Shown here: positions 17,011-25,663 of the stretch, piece by piece
How the letters are laid out: the number at the start of each line of letters is the position of its first letter
Numbering within the stretch: position 1 is the first letter of the stretch
Assembly (NCBI RefSeq): GCF_016653635.2
Contig: NZ_CP067420.1
Coordinates: forward strand, 5,730,001 to 5,794,000
Length of the DNA stretch: 64,000 nucleotides
Reading direction: 5' to 3'
Source of the DNA: Skermanella sp. TT6
Lineage (GTDB): Bacteria; Pseudomonadota; Alphaproteobacteria; Azospirillales; Azospirillaceae
Program-made: the position numbers and the translations under genes
The notes under the pieces: model-generated
Database searches by the model: none
Told to the model about the DNA's origin: nothing
What the model saw: only the letters and a program-made list of their open reading frames with translations

Positions 17011-17712
17011 ATGTACAACACCGATATTCCCTCCCGCGCCGAGTTGCCAAGCTCCGCCCAGCTTGTTCGCTCGACCCTGATCGCGGCCACCACCGCGGCG
17101 GCCCTGCTGGTCACCACGATCCTGCCCGCCGAGTACGGGATCGACCCGACCGGCATCGGGCGCGTCCTGGGTCTCACGCAGATGGGTGAGATCAAGGCCC
17201 AGCTCGCCGAGGAGGCGGAGCAGGACCGTCTATTCGATCAGGGCGGGACACCGGCAGCACCGCAGGCCCCTGCCGCGCCGGACCAGCGCTCCAGCCTGAT
17301 GGACACGCTCCTGGCGCAGATCGTCATCGCGCCGGCCTCGGCTGAAACTCTACCGGCTGCAACCCTGCCCGCGCAGGTGGCCCAGGCCGGCCGCACCGAC
17401 GAGACCTCGGTCACGCTCGCCCCTGGCGAAGGCGTCGAGGTCAAGATGGAGATGCGCAAAGGAGCGCAAGCCACCTACTCCTGGAAGACCGAGGGCGGCG
17501 TAGTCAATCATGACACTCATGGCGAGCCGTACGACGCGCCGAACAAAACGCACAGCTACAGCAAGGGTCGCGGCGTCGCGAGCGACCAGGGCACCCTCCA
17601 GGCTGCTTTCGACGGCAATCACGGCTGGTTCTGGCGTAACCGGGGTGACGGGACCGTGACGGTCACCCTCAGCACGAGCGGTGACTACGAAAACTTGAAA
17701 AGGAAGAAGTGA
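17011..17712 (+). CDS. Transmembrane anchor protein paired with the HupE-like gene
   Basis: A 233-residue protein with one N-terminal membrane helix (STLIAATTAAALLVTTILP), a Pro/Ala-rich linker and a C-terminal soluble domain of about 90 residues (GEGVEVKMEMRKGAQATYSWKTE, ending FWRNRGDGTVTVTL). The domain probably faces the periplasm. Proteins of this layout occur immediately behind HupE-like genes and are annotated as transmembrane anchor proteins; their biochemical role is unknown. AAGGAAG precedes the ATG at good spacing. Confidence 0.7.
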   Translation: MYNTDIPSRAELPSSAQLVRSTLIAATTAAALLVTTILPAEYGIDPTGIGRVLGLTQMGEIKAQLAEEAEQDRLFDQGGTPAAPQAPAAPDQRSSLMDTLLAQIVIAPASAETLPAATLPAQVAQAGRTDETSVTLAPGEGVEVKMEMRKGAQATYSWKTEGGVVNHDTHGEPYDAPNKTHSYSKGRGVASDQGTLQAAFDGNHGWFWRNRGDGTVTVTLSTSGDYENLKRKK

Positions 17713-17993
17713 CAGGAACTTGGGCGGCGTGGATCAGGTCCGCGCCGCCGTCCTGAGATGGGAGTAGCTACCGAGACCGTAGCAGGCAGGCGGTTCTTGC
17801 CACCCTGACTGCTGGTGAAAGCTCACCGCTGAGAAAGTTTCATGGGTATGAGGCAGATCATGACCACTCGCCCGGTTAGAGAAACACACCGTTCGCGGTT
17901 CGCCGCTCCCTCGGACAGCCGCCAGAGGCTGGCGCCGCACGATCCTCGCCCTCCTGACCAGCCCAGGCGCGCCCAGGGCCATGGGCGCGCAGC

Positions 17994-18950
17994 ATGACGC
18001 TCCCGTTCAATCCTTTCCGGATCGACTGGAATGACTGCACTTTCGGCCAGTGGGAGGCCCTGCTGGCCCGCTGCAAGCGGCCGACGCTACTCCAGACCTG
18101 GCAGTACGGCGTCGCCATGGCGAAAGTCGAGGGCTGGAAGGCGGATTTCGGCATCATCCACTTCGAAGGCAAGCCGGTCGGCCTGGTTCTGGTTCAGACC
18201 AGGAAATGGCTGCCTTTCCTCACCGCCTGCCGCATCCACCGTGGTCCCTTGTGGATCTACGATGAGATCCCCGGCGAGATGCTGAAGCTCGTGCTGGGGA
18301 TGCTCCGGCAGCGGTACCAGTTGCGCCGTGGCCAGCCCCTGATGTTCCACCCCGAACTCCCCGATGATCCCGCCACGCGGCAGCGGATGTCGGCGACCGG
18401 GTTTCGGCGGTGGAGCGAGGGTTACGCATCGGTCTGGCTCGACTTGGCCTCGGGCCCCGACGCGCTTCACGCCGGGCTGCATGGAAAGTGGCGCAACCAA
18501 CTGCGTCAGGCCGAACGGCACAACCTCGTGCTGGAGACGGAGACATCGGCCGGAAAGAGGTTCGACTGGCTGATGGAGCACTACCTCGAGGACAAGGTCG
18601 CGAGAAGCTACCCGGGTCCGTCGCCCGCGTTCCTGCGGGCGATGCACAGTGCCTCGGCCGACAAGTCGCCCCTGGTCGTGTTACGAGCCCTGCAGGGCGG
18701 CGAGCCGGTCGCCGGTGTCCTGCTGGTCCGGCATGGGCGGGCGGCGACGTACCAGGTAGGTTGGACGAGCGAGCGGGGACGCGCGGTGCGGGCCCACCAT
18801 TTCCTGCTCTGGCAGTCCGTACTCTGGCTCGTCAAGCACGGCTACACCGGCTTTGACCTGGGCGGCATCAACGAAAAGACACCAGGCATCGCCCGGTTCA
18901 AGACCCGCATGGGAGGCAAGCCGTTTCGCCTCGTCGGCGGCTATGTCTGA
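17994..18950 (+). CDS. FemAB/GNAT-type aminoacyl or acyl transferase
   Basis: A 318-residue protein with the double GNAT fold of FemAB and peptidoglycan-bridge enzymes: TLLQTWQYGVAMAKVEGW near the start, KWRNQLRQAERHNL in the middle and the C-terminal YTGFDLGGINEKTPGIARFKTRMGG that marks the family. Members move an aminoacyl or acyl group to peptidoglycan, peptide or exopolysaccharide. No neighbour tells the substrate. The 281 bp before it contain no gene I can support. Confidence 0.75.
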   Translation: MTLPFNPFRIDWNDCTFGQWEALLARCKRPTLLQTWQYGVAMAKVEGWKADFGIIHFEGKPVGLVLVQTRKWLPFLTACRIHRGPLWIYDEIPGEMLKLVLGMLRQRYQLRRGQPLMFHPELPDDPATRQRMSATGFRRWSEGYASVWLDLASGPDALHAGLHGKWRNQLRQAERHNLVLETETSAGKRFDWLMEHYLEDKVARSYPGPSPAFLRAMHSASADKSPLVVLRALQGGEPVAGVLLVRHGRAATYQVGWTSERGRAVRAHHFLLWQSVLWLVKHGYTGFDLGGINEKTPGIARFKTRMGGKPFRLVGGYV

Positions 18951-18998
18951 ATTCCCTTGGGCGACCTTCAGGAGTTCTGTCGTTGTGAAAACAGCCGT

Positions 18999-20531
18999 CT
19001 AATCACGGGCAGCATCCCCGAGCATGATGATGGCGTGGGCAGCCGCATCGGCCAGCTCGTCGAGAGCCGTTCGGTTGACCGCGTCGAGAGTGTCGCATGC
19101 TTCGTGATAACAGGAGTCGTAAGGCGCACCGGCGGATCCACCGAACATCCCGGCTTCCCTGGTGGACTTGGTTTCGCCGTCGCCGGCAAGAAGCCCGCCT
19201 ACCGGCACACCATGCTCGACGAATGACAAGTGATCCGACGCGTCCTCGAGCGGCTTCTCGGCAACGGTCAGCCCGACCGCCGCGAAATAGGTCCGGAAGA
19301 TGCGCTCGATCCGCTCCGATCCTGGCGGTGCCGCCTTTTCACTCGCCGAGCCGTCTCCGTCATAGACAAATCGCCCGTAGTTGGACGATCCGAGTGTGTC
19401 GAAGTTCAGCACGGCCATGATCCGCTTGAGTTCGGCAGGCGAGAGCGAGGCGGCATGGTGATGTGACCCGAGCATCTCGTTCTCCTCGTCGGTCCAGAGC
19501 GCGAAGCGCAGCCTGTTGGCTGTCTTGATGTCGAGCTGGGATAGCTGCCGGGCGACTTCCAGGATCGCGGCAACACCGGTGCCATTGTCGTTGATGCCCG
19601 GCCCTTCCGGAACACTGTCCAGATGAGCCCCGATCAACACCACCGACCCGGGATCACCTCCCGCGGTATCAGCAATGACGTTGCGGGAGCGATAAGAGAA
19701 TGCACGCGTCTCCACATTCAGCTGCACTGTGATCGGTCCGCGTCGCAGGGCCTCGGCAAGCACCGAGCCCGTCGCATGGTCAAGCCGCACGCCTGGTATG
19801 GCGGTCATTTCCCCGACCCGCTGCGTGACGGCGCGTGTCATGCGGTCCGAGCGCTGATCGTAAACGATGACGGCGCCTGCACCCGCGGCGGCCGCATTCC
19901 TCACCTTGCGCCAGACCGAGCAGGAGCCTCGTTGAACAAGAGCGACCGAACCGCTTGAAAGCCGGGCGAAGTCGCCCCTGTCGCAACCATCACCCGCAGG
20001 CCGCAACGGCGCCTCTACGGAGCCGGCCGCGGAGTAAGGCAGTGTGTGAAGCTGAAAGTCCCGGAGGTCCAGCCCGGACTCCTTGGACGCCGTCAATCGA
20101 GGTGGCTGCGTCTCCTGCACGATGGGGATCTCGACGGTCTCGAAACGGACCTGATATCCCGCCTCGCGAAGTTGCCCGGCGACATAATCGACCGATGCCT
20201 CGTGCCCAGCCGTGCCGGCAGCCCGGTTTCCACCATTCTCATCGGCGATCGCCTGCAAAGCGGCGAGATGGCGAAGCATGTGGTCGGGCGTGACGGCGGT
20301 GCGCAGGGCCGCACTCGCGGTTAACCCACCCTGGAGGGCGGCGGACGATTGCGACTTCACCGTGGAAGGGCCGTCGGTGCCGGCCACCGCGTCCGGTTTC
20401 AGCCCTTCAGCAGCAGCCGTAAGGCCGGCGAGCGGAAGCGCTAAGAGAGTGGTCGTGAAAGCGAAAAGAGCGGTGCGCGCCGGCATGCGCAGCGAGCGTG
20501 GCCAGCATCGGCGCAGAGATCCGATCATCAT
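18999..20531 (-). CDS. Secreted M28-family aminopeptidase with PA domain
   Basis: A 510-residue exported zinc peptidase. After a signal peptide, a protease-associated insert (about residues 165-270, with VALVQRGSCSVWRKVRNAAAAGA) precedes the catalytic M28 domain. Zinc ligands can be read: His and Asp in GAHLDSVPEGPGINDNGTG, the Glu pair in TDEENEMLGS, Asp in NFDTLGSSN and His in YHEACDT. The family removes N-terminal residues from peptides and usually works outside the cytoplasm. It has no close operon partner. Confidence 0.9.
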   Translation of the reverse strand: MMIGSLRRCWPRSLRMPARTALFAFTTTLLALPLAGLTAAAEGLKPDAVAGTDGPSTVKSQSSAALQGGLTASAALRTAVTPDHMLRHLAALQAIADENGGNRAAGTAGHEASVDYVAGQLREAGYQVRFETVEIPIVQETQPPRLTASKESGLDLRDFQLHTLPYSAAGSVEAPLRPAGDGCDRGDFARLSSGSVALVQRGSCSVWRKVRNAAAAGAGAVIVYDQRSDRMTRAVTQRVGEMTAIPGVRLDHATGSVLAEALRRGPITVQLNVETRAFSYRSRNVIADTAGGDPGSVVLIGAHLDSVPEGPGINDNGTGVAAILEVARQLSQLDIKTANRLRFALWTDEENEMLGSHHHAASLSPAELKRIMAVLNFDTLGSSNYGRFVYDGDGSASEKAAPPGSERIERIFRTYFAAVGLTVAEKPLEDASDHLSFVEHGVPVGGLLAGDGETKSTREAGMFGGSAGAPYDSCYHEACDTLDAVNRTALDELADAAAHAIIMLGDAARD

Positions 20532-20576
20532 CAGGGCTCCGTTGTTGGTCTATGGAAGGCCGCGCGCGGGGCGCGG

Positions 20577-20966
20577 TCACGCAAGGAGACCGTGACGCGG
20601 AGGCCGGTCGAGACGGAAGAACGGTTCGCCGTAGATGTTTCGGTGTGGCTCGCTCCGCGATGTCTTTTCGTCTGCACAGCCAAGTGCAGCAAGTGTCATT
20701 GCGGAGCCCATTGTCTCGTGCGAGTGGTCAGCAGAATTGTGGCCCTGGACATGGTTAGGTTGGCATTCCTTTTGCGATCCTTCACCGTGTACGTCATTCC
20801 TGTCTACGGCTGCGTTCGGCAGGCTGGAATGACGACCCTGTTCAATCGGCTGAAGGATCCCGGGGTTGTGGAGCGAGGCAGTATGGCTCAAGAGCGACAC
20901 GACGCCGATTATCATCGCCATCACGACGCCAAGGCGGAAGCCGGTCATGAGCGACAATTTCGACAT
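20577..20966 (-). CDS. Small exported His-rich protein related to 15812-16213
   Basis: A 129-residue protein with a hydrophobic N-terminal helix (MTGFRLGVVMAMIIGVVSLL), a His-rich middle (NHVQGHNSADHSHETMG) and the tail FFRLDRPPRHGLLA. The SADHSH motif and the RPPR tail match the small protein beside the HupE gene. The start at MSKLSL is chosen because the signal sequence begins there; the long in-frame extension upstream lacks a ribosome-binding site. Its stop is 45 bp from the M28 peptidase start. Function unknown; metal binding inferred. Confidence 0.6.
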   Translation of the reverse strand: MSKLSLMTGFRLGVVMAMIIGVVSLLSHTASLHNPGILQPIEQGRHSSLPNAAVDRNDVHGEGSQKECQPNHVQGHNSADHSHETMGSAMTLAALGCADEKTSRSEPHRNIYGEPFFRLDRPPRHGLLA

Positions 20967-21297
20967 TAGGGCCCTTGAGGTGGAAACCTGTCCGGAAAAA
21001 ACCGCTGTAAGGTGAGAGCAACACCATCGCATTCTCTGTCGAGGATCATGTAAGCGGCGGGTGAGGTCAATCTCCCCGGTTGCTGTATCCCATACGGAGG
21101 AATGCCTTCTGCAAGCTACAGCGCCGTGCGCTAAATCTGAAGCGCCCATGGCGGCGTCTTCGCGCTGCTGGTCGCCATCATGCTTCAGGGCGAACCAGAT
21201 GAAACGCAATCCGCGGTAGTTGTCTCCAGAGCCGGACGTTCCAAAATGGTCGGTTGGTGCAGACAGCCGAAGCCACGCCACGGATGGTTCCGGCGTT
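20967..21297. other. Intergenic region without a supported gene
   Basis: A 331-bp gap between two minus-strand genes. It probably holds the promoter of the small exported protein. Nothing else is visible. Confidence 0.4.
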
Positions 21298-21663
21298 TCA
21301 ACGGTCGGACGGCGCCTGTTGATTGGGGGTCGCGAAGGTGTCCGACTTGAACACCGGATCGGTTACGTCCGGCCACAGAACCGGAACGATGCGTTCGATC
21401 CCAAGCCCGACGAATTCTGGCGGCAGGACCGCCACGACGAAGAAGTCGTCATCGACACGCACCGCGACGGCGCCATCGGGGAACTTGTCCAGGGATCCAG
21501 GCGCCGCGATCTCGCGGTTGAAGTCGTTCGTCAGCGGCTGGTTGGCGACCCACCACAGCCCGTCGGGCATTTTCCAGCCGCCGTCCTCTCGGCTCATGGA
21601 CCCACGGAGTACGCGCAGCCTTTCGACCAGCGTCTCGGTGGTGGACATCGGTTCAGCATCCAT
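21298..21663 (-). CDS. Hypothetical protein, 121 residues
   Basis: A soluble protein without signal or membrane segments. It has a helical start (TETLVERLRVLRG) followed by an acidic beta-rich part (KFPDGAVAVRVDDDFFVVAVLP). I do not recognise a family. It lies 36 bp behind another small gene of unknown function in the same direction, so the two are probably cotranscribed. Confidence 0.6.
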   Translation of the reverse strand: MDAEPMSTTETLVERLRVLRGSMSREDGGWKMPDGLWWVANQPLTNDFNREIAAPGSLDKFPDGAVAVRVDDDFFVVAVLPPEFVGLGIERIVPVLWPDVTDPVFKSDTFATPNQQAPSDR

Positions 21664-21699
21664 GTCCTCTGCTTGCCTTCCTGGATTGTTTGCTTCTGG

Positions 21700-22035
21700 T
21701 CAGTTGATGGCTGCCATGGCACGGACTGCTGCCGCAGCACGACGATACGACGTTACCACGTTGCCGGTCGCATCGTAGATAACAGCCGTGACGCCACCGG
21801 GCCCGTCGAGCCGGAACGATCTCGGCTGCTCATTCTCCCCATTCAGCGGCCCTGTCAGGTTCCATCCGGGAGGCAGGTCCTCTTCGGACCGGATCCGTGC
21901 CCACGCTTCATTTTCACACTTGAGCACGGCGTTCCTCTTTGCCTGGGGATCGGCTAGTTGAGCGTCCAAGTCGCGCAGGTCCACATATGCCCTGTCCAGT
22001 TCCTGGACAGCCATCTGCTGATTGTCTTCCGGCAT
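21700..22035 (-). CDS. Hypothetical protein, 111 residues
   Basis: The first half is a charged helix (MAVQELDRAYVDLRDLDAQL), the second half a beta-type domain with RLDGPGGVTAVIYDATGNVV and an Ala-rich end. GAGGAG lies just before the ATG, supporting translation. No known family is visible. It is first in a likely two-gene unit with 21298-21663. Confidence 0.6.
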   Translation of the reverse strand: MPEDNQQMAVQELDRAYVDLRDLDAQLADPQAKRNAVLKCENEAWARIRSEEDLPPGWNLTGPLNGENEQPRSFRLDGPGGVTAVIYDATGNVVTSYRRAAAAVRAMAAIN

Positions 22036-22215
22036 CCTCTCCTCTCATTCGATCGGTCGTCGAGCAGGCTGGCCCCCTATCCCGGGACCCTGGCGTCACG
22101 AGCCAACGGCCTCTATCGGCAGACAGCTTCGGGCATCGTCGCTAAATCCGCCAGCGAGATCTATGCAACTATGAAGTCTCCTGATGTAGTTACGGCTGCA
22201 GAAAATTGAAGCAAG

Positions 22216-22245
22216 CTGACCGGCAGAGGCAACTCTGCCGGTCAG
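22216..22245 (-). terminator. Strong hairpin behind the 45-residue membrane protein gene
   Basis: A perfect 13-bp stem (CTGACCGGCAGAG / CTCTGCCGGTCAG) closes a GCAA loop, 33 bp beyond the stop codon at 22279. The minus-strand sequence after it contains only short T runs. GNRA-type loops stabilise such stems. Confidence 0.7.
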
Positions 22246-22278
22246 ACTTATCCTGCGGCAATCCGGACCGTCGGCAAG

Positions 22279-22416
22279 TCAGCGCCGGTTCTGCTCCCGA
22301 AGAATCCGGGCCATGCGCCAGCAGCCGATGCCGTAGTACACACAGCCGGCCCCACCCAAGGCAATCATGGGGATGCCAAGTAATAATGCGACCAAAGATG
22401 GAAAGTCCAAGTCCAT
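22279..22416 (-). CDS. Small membrane protein, 45 residues
   Basis: The frame reads MDLDFPSLVALLLGIPMIA, then LGGAGCVYYGIGCWRMAR and a basic end. One or two short hydrophobic helices with two cysteines in the second make a small inner-membrane protein likely. It is followed at once by a strong hairpin, which supports a real transcription unit. No family recognised; the ribosome-binding site is weak (AGAGGGG at long spacing). Confidence 0.5.
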   Translation of the reverse strand: MDLDFPSLVALLLGIPMIALGGAGCVYYGIGCWRMARILREQNRR

Positions 22417-22659
22417 AATTCCCGACGCCCCTCTGTGGTGCGCATTGCCCATGTTGTCGTCGGATCGTTAGCGTGGTCAACGCCCAATCCACCTCCCATA
22501 CAGTCCAGGATCTACCCCTATCAATAGACAGGCCTTGGAGGATCTCCGGCTTGCCTGGAATGCGCGGGAACTAGACTACGCGATAGGCTTCTTTTCCCTT
22601 GACGTTCTTGATTTGTTCCGGCAGAAGAGTCAAAGCGATTGACTCTCAAGGGGGATCGG

Positions 22660-24171
22660 ATGTCCGGGGACGACGCTCTATCGCCGGAAGATGTGCGCGC
22701 ATTCCTGTCCGTTTGGCGGCTTCCCCCGGCAGAGGTGACGCCCGAACACTTGGCGGGAGCGCGCGCCGCGATCAGGATAACGGTCGAGGATGTGCCGGAC
22801 TTCCCGGACGTCCTGGATCTCGGACGGAGCGGGTTGGCGGATGAGCATGGTGATCTGCCCCTTCTGCGGATCGCGGGCAGGGTCGGCGACCTGATCGGCC
22901 AGTCCGGGGGTGATCTCGTGCGCGATCTCCGGGCAACATGTCTTTTTCTGTATTTTCTGGAAAATAAGGACGATCACACCGTCGAGCTGCGCCTGGCATG
23001 CGCACATCTCGATTGGTGGCTGGCCCATCCATGTACCCTGAACGAGTATGATCTTCGCATCCGCATTGCGAGGTTCCGAACGCTGTTTGCTTCGATCCTC
23101 CGGGCCGATACGCCGGCCAGCATCGCCATTGAGCTGGAGCTCATACAGGCCATCTCGGATCCACAGAACCTCGAGAACAGGGCCGTGGTCGCAATGCTGG
23201 AGAGTGCCGGCTGGCTGCCGCCCGAACCGGCCGACGTGATCGATTCGCTGCTGCTCGCCCCGCCGAAGCCGCCGCCGTCGATGATCGTACTACGTCCTTC
23301 GTTGCGGGCCAGCGAGGCCGGCGCAAAGAAGATATGGAAGGAGTTCGAGGGCTACGAGGCGCTGTCCGGTCTGACTTACCTCGCCGCTATGCCGGACCCG
23401 GACGAGTACCGCAGCGATCTCAGATCCGCGTTCCCCTGGTGCACAGAAATCATCGACATCATCACGGGCGAGTTGGCGCTGGCCGCGCGTCTTGGGCGTC
23501 CGCATTTCGCTCTGCCGCCGCTTCTTCTTACCGGGCACTCCGGCGTCGGCAAGTCGAGGCTTGCGCGCTGCATCGCCGGCTATGCCGGAGTGCCGTTCAC
23601 CCAGCTCAGTGCCGGAGGTGCTTCCGACAGCCGCGCACTTGCCGGAACTGCCAGGGGGTGGGCCTCAGCTCATCCGTGCCTTCCCCTGATGGTCATGAGG
23701 ACGCATGGCGTCGCAAACCCCTTGCTCTGCGTCGAGGAGATCGACAAGGCGGCAGACAGCCGGCACAACGGCCGGATTTCCGACGTGCTTCTGACAATGG
23801 TGGAACCCGCGACGGCGCGGCAATACTACGACGAATGCCTGCAAATGCCGGCGGACCTGTCTGCGGTGTCCTGGGTCCTGACGGCCAACCATGCCGATCG
23901 TGTCGATCCGCTGCTTCGAGCGCGCTGCCGCGTTCTTCAGGTGCCTCGCCCGCGGCCGGAGCATTTCGGCGTGATCATGGCCGGACTGACCGAAGATGTC
24001 GCCGATGAGTTCGGCGTCGCGGTCTCGGATCTGCCGGAGCTGCCGGGAGAGGTCGTCGAGGCGATGCGTTCGGGTTTCGCCGCCGGCGAACTCAATGCCC
24101 GGCAACTCGCAGCACTGCACCGGCGCGCCCTCATTGCCGCCACGCGGGCGGAGAAGCTTACGCGCAATTGA
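22660..24171 (+). CDS. Lon-like AAA+ ATPase without protease domain
   Basis: A 503-residue protein. The first 220 residues are a helical domain of unknown type. From about residue 270 an AAA+ module follows: Walker A GHSGVGKS, Walker B LLCVEEIDKA, sensor-1 WVLTANHAD, and arginine-finger region LLRARCRVLQVPRP, resembling the ATPase of Lon proteases. The Lon Ser/Lys protease domain is absent; the chain ends in a helical lid (NARQLAALHRRALIAA). It could therefore remodel or unfold a partner. AGGGGG lies 6 bases before the ATG at 22660. Three small genes follow with a 19-bp gap and then overlaps, so it heads a four-gene operon. Confidence 0.8.
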   Translation: MSGDDALSPEDVRAFLSVWRLPPAEVTPEHLAGARAAIRITVEDVPDFPDVLDLGRSGLADEHGDLPLLRIAGRVGDLIGQSGGDLVRDLRATCLFLYFLENKDDHTVELRLACAHLDWWLAHPCTLNEYDLRIRIARFRTLFASILRADTPASIAIELELIQAISDPQNLENRAVVAMLESAGWLPPEPADVIDSLLLAPPKPPPSMIVLRPSLRASEAGAKKIWKEFEGYEALSGLTYLAAMPDPDEYRSDLRSAFPWCTEIIDIITGELALAARLGRPHFALPPLLLTGHSGVGKSRLARCIAGYAGVPFTQLSAGGASDSRALAGTARGWASAHPCLPLMVMRTHGVANPLLCVEEIDKAADSRHNGRISDVLLTMVEPATARQYYDECLQMPADLSAVSWVLTANHADRVDPLLRARCRVLQVPRPRPEHFGVIMAGLTEDVADEFGVAVSDLPELPGEVVEAMRSGFAAGELNARQLAALHRRALIAATRAEKLTRN

Positions 24172-24190
24172 CCGTGCGGAGGGAATGGAC

Positions 24191-24568
24191 ATGCCAGCGA
24201 TCGACGAGTACCGCATTATCCACATTCCGCTGACGGGCTGCGCCGCTCTCGGCCGCATCTACGGCTTGGAAGGCGTGCCTGACGGCATATGGCACCTAAC
24301 CCCGCTGCTCTCCAGGCTGACCGACACGCATATCCACACAGTGACCGGCGAGGTTTATCGGACGCTCGAGCCTTGCCCTAGCGATCGGTTCCACGCCGAC
24401 GATGCGCTCATCGAAGCCGCCGAAAACCTGTTCAAGCAGACCGGGTTCGGATCCGCAGCGCGCACCGTCGCGACGATCATCGATACCGTCGCATTGATTG
24501 ATCCGATGTACATTGCGACCGAAGAGGAACTGGCTGCGCTGAGGCGCAGGGCCGCGGGCGATGACTGA
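24191..24568 (+). CDS. Small cassette protein A, tandem paralogue of the next gene
   Basis: A 125-residue soluble protein starting MPAIDEYRIIHIP. It shares with the next gene the blocks IDEYRII.IP, GR(I/V)YG..GVPDG.W, a YR...P.P.D segment, TVA.(I/L)I..VAL and a final EEL.A.RRR, so the two arose by duplication. No catalytic motif is evident. GGAGGGA lies 6 bases before the ATG at 24191; an ATG six bases earlier is too close to it. Its last eight bases overlap the next gene (ATGACTGA). I do not know the family. Confidence 0.75.
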   Translation: MPAIDEYRIIHIPLTGCAALGRIYGLEGVPDGIWHLTPLLSRLTDTHIHTVTGEVYRTLEPCPSDRFHADDALIEAAENLFKQTGFGSAARTVATIIDTVALIDPMYIATEEELAALRRRAAGDD

Positions 24569-24956
24569 CGGTGATCTGCCGCGCATCGACGAGTATCGCA
24601 TAATCGGGATCCCGACGATCAGCTTCGTGGTCGTCGGGCGGGTTTACGGCATCGACGGCGTACCTGACGGTGAGTGGCGCATGTCGTCCCGAATCGCCCG
24701 CATAGAAGGTCGAATGGTTGAGACAGTGCATGGGGCGCACTACCGGATGATGACGCCTTGGCCACCTGACGATTACATGCACCCGGCAGCGATCGACGCC
24801 GTGATGATCCAGTGCATCACCGGAAATACGGTATTTCGATCGCCGGCTGAAACCGTGGCTGCGCTTATCGAGATCGTCGCCCTTGCCCATCCCTGCTGCG
24901 GCGCAACGGAGGATGAGCTTCGGGCATTCAGGAGGAGGACCGTGCGGGATGAGTGA
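24561..24956 (+). CDS. Small cassette protein B, paralogue of A
   Basis: A 131-residue protein beginning MTDGDLPRIDEYRIIGIP. It aligns along its whole length with the protein before it and keeps the GVPDG and C-terminal FRRR blocks. It differs in a hydrophobic run (ISFVVVGRVYG) and two adjacent cysteines (HPCCGATEDEL). It starts and ends with 8-bp overlaps, which implies coupled translation and fixed amounts of the products. Function unknown. Confidence 0.75.
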   Translation: MTDGDLPRIDEYRIIGIPTISFVVVGRVYGIDGVPDGEWRMSSRIARIEGRMVETVHGAHYRMMTPWPPDDYMHPAAIDAVMIQCITGNTVFRSPAETVAALIEIVALAHPCCGATEDELRAFRRRTVRDE

Positions 24957-25314
24957 TGACCGTGTGCAATACGATGTTTCGCTCGACATCCTGCAGGTTC
25001 GCATCAGGCCGATCAAGCGATCCTATACACTGATATGCCATTCTCGGGGCAATCACTCCATCGATCTCGACGAGGCAGGCCGCGTCGTGGGCTGGACTAT
25101 CCTGGACGCATCCAAGCAGCCGGAGATCATCGGAGAAGCCCTGGCGATGCTCCAACAGTCGCTCAATGTGCGGCGCGAAGACGCTCCTATTTACTGGCTT
25201 TTGCGTGAGTTGTTTGGAATTAACAGGCGCGATGAGGGTGAGCGGGACACTGTCGCCGACGTGAGGCGCGACAGCCATGGTGAATACGGTCCCGAACATG
25301 ATCTCGACTGGTAG
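24949..25314 (+). CDS. Small cassette protein C, DUF2283-like
   Basis: A 121-residue protein. Residues 5-65 have the DUF2283 pattern: VQYDVSLDILQVRI, then SIDLDEAGRVVGWTILDASK. The remainder is a helix (IIGEALAMLQQSLNV) and an acidic tail. DUF2283 proteins are small beta-rich proteins of unknown role, sometimes next to toxin-antitoxin genes. The ATG overlaps the stop of gene B by eight bases (ATGAGTGA), exactly as B overlaps A. Confidence 0.7.
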   Translation: MSDDRVQYDVSLDILQVRIRPIKRSYTLICHSRGNHSIDLDEAGRVVGWTILDASKQPEIIGEALAMLQQSLNVRREDAPIYWLLRELFGINRRDEGERDTVADVRRDSHGEYGPEHDLDW

Positions 25315-25663
25315 GGAGGATCATACATCCGCGGTTGGGCGACTGGGGTGATTGCTTTACGCCGAAACCGGCTGGGGTGGGCACCCACAAAGCCGCGCGT
25401 ATTAGACTCGCTTCATCTGCGCGATGAGGTGCCATCAAAGAGCAAAGCTTCTGCGTGGCAGAGTTGAGTATTTTTGCATTTCCCAGCGGACCGATCGCCC
25501 GAGTGGATGATCATGTCAGCTATCGAGTGGCGCGCTGGCATTGAGTCTGAAATAGGCACTGGAAGGAAAGCGCGCCAAGTGACGCGCATTCACTCAAAAT
25601 TGTACTGACGCAACCGCTTAAGCCTAACCGACAAAGGCGACGCCACCGGTCAAGGCAGTGCTG
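25315..25663. other. Intergenic region without a supported gene
   Basis: About 350 bp between the end of the AAA+ cassette and the small minus-strand gene. No gene, repeat or clear terminator was recognised. Confidence 0.4.
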
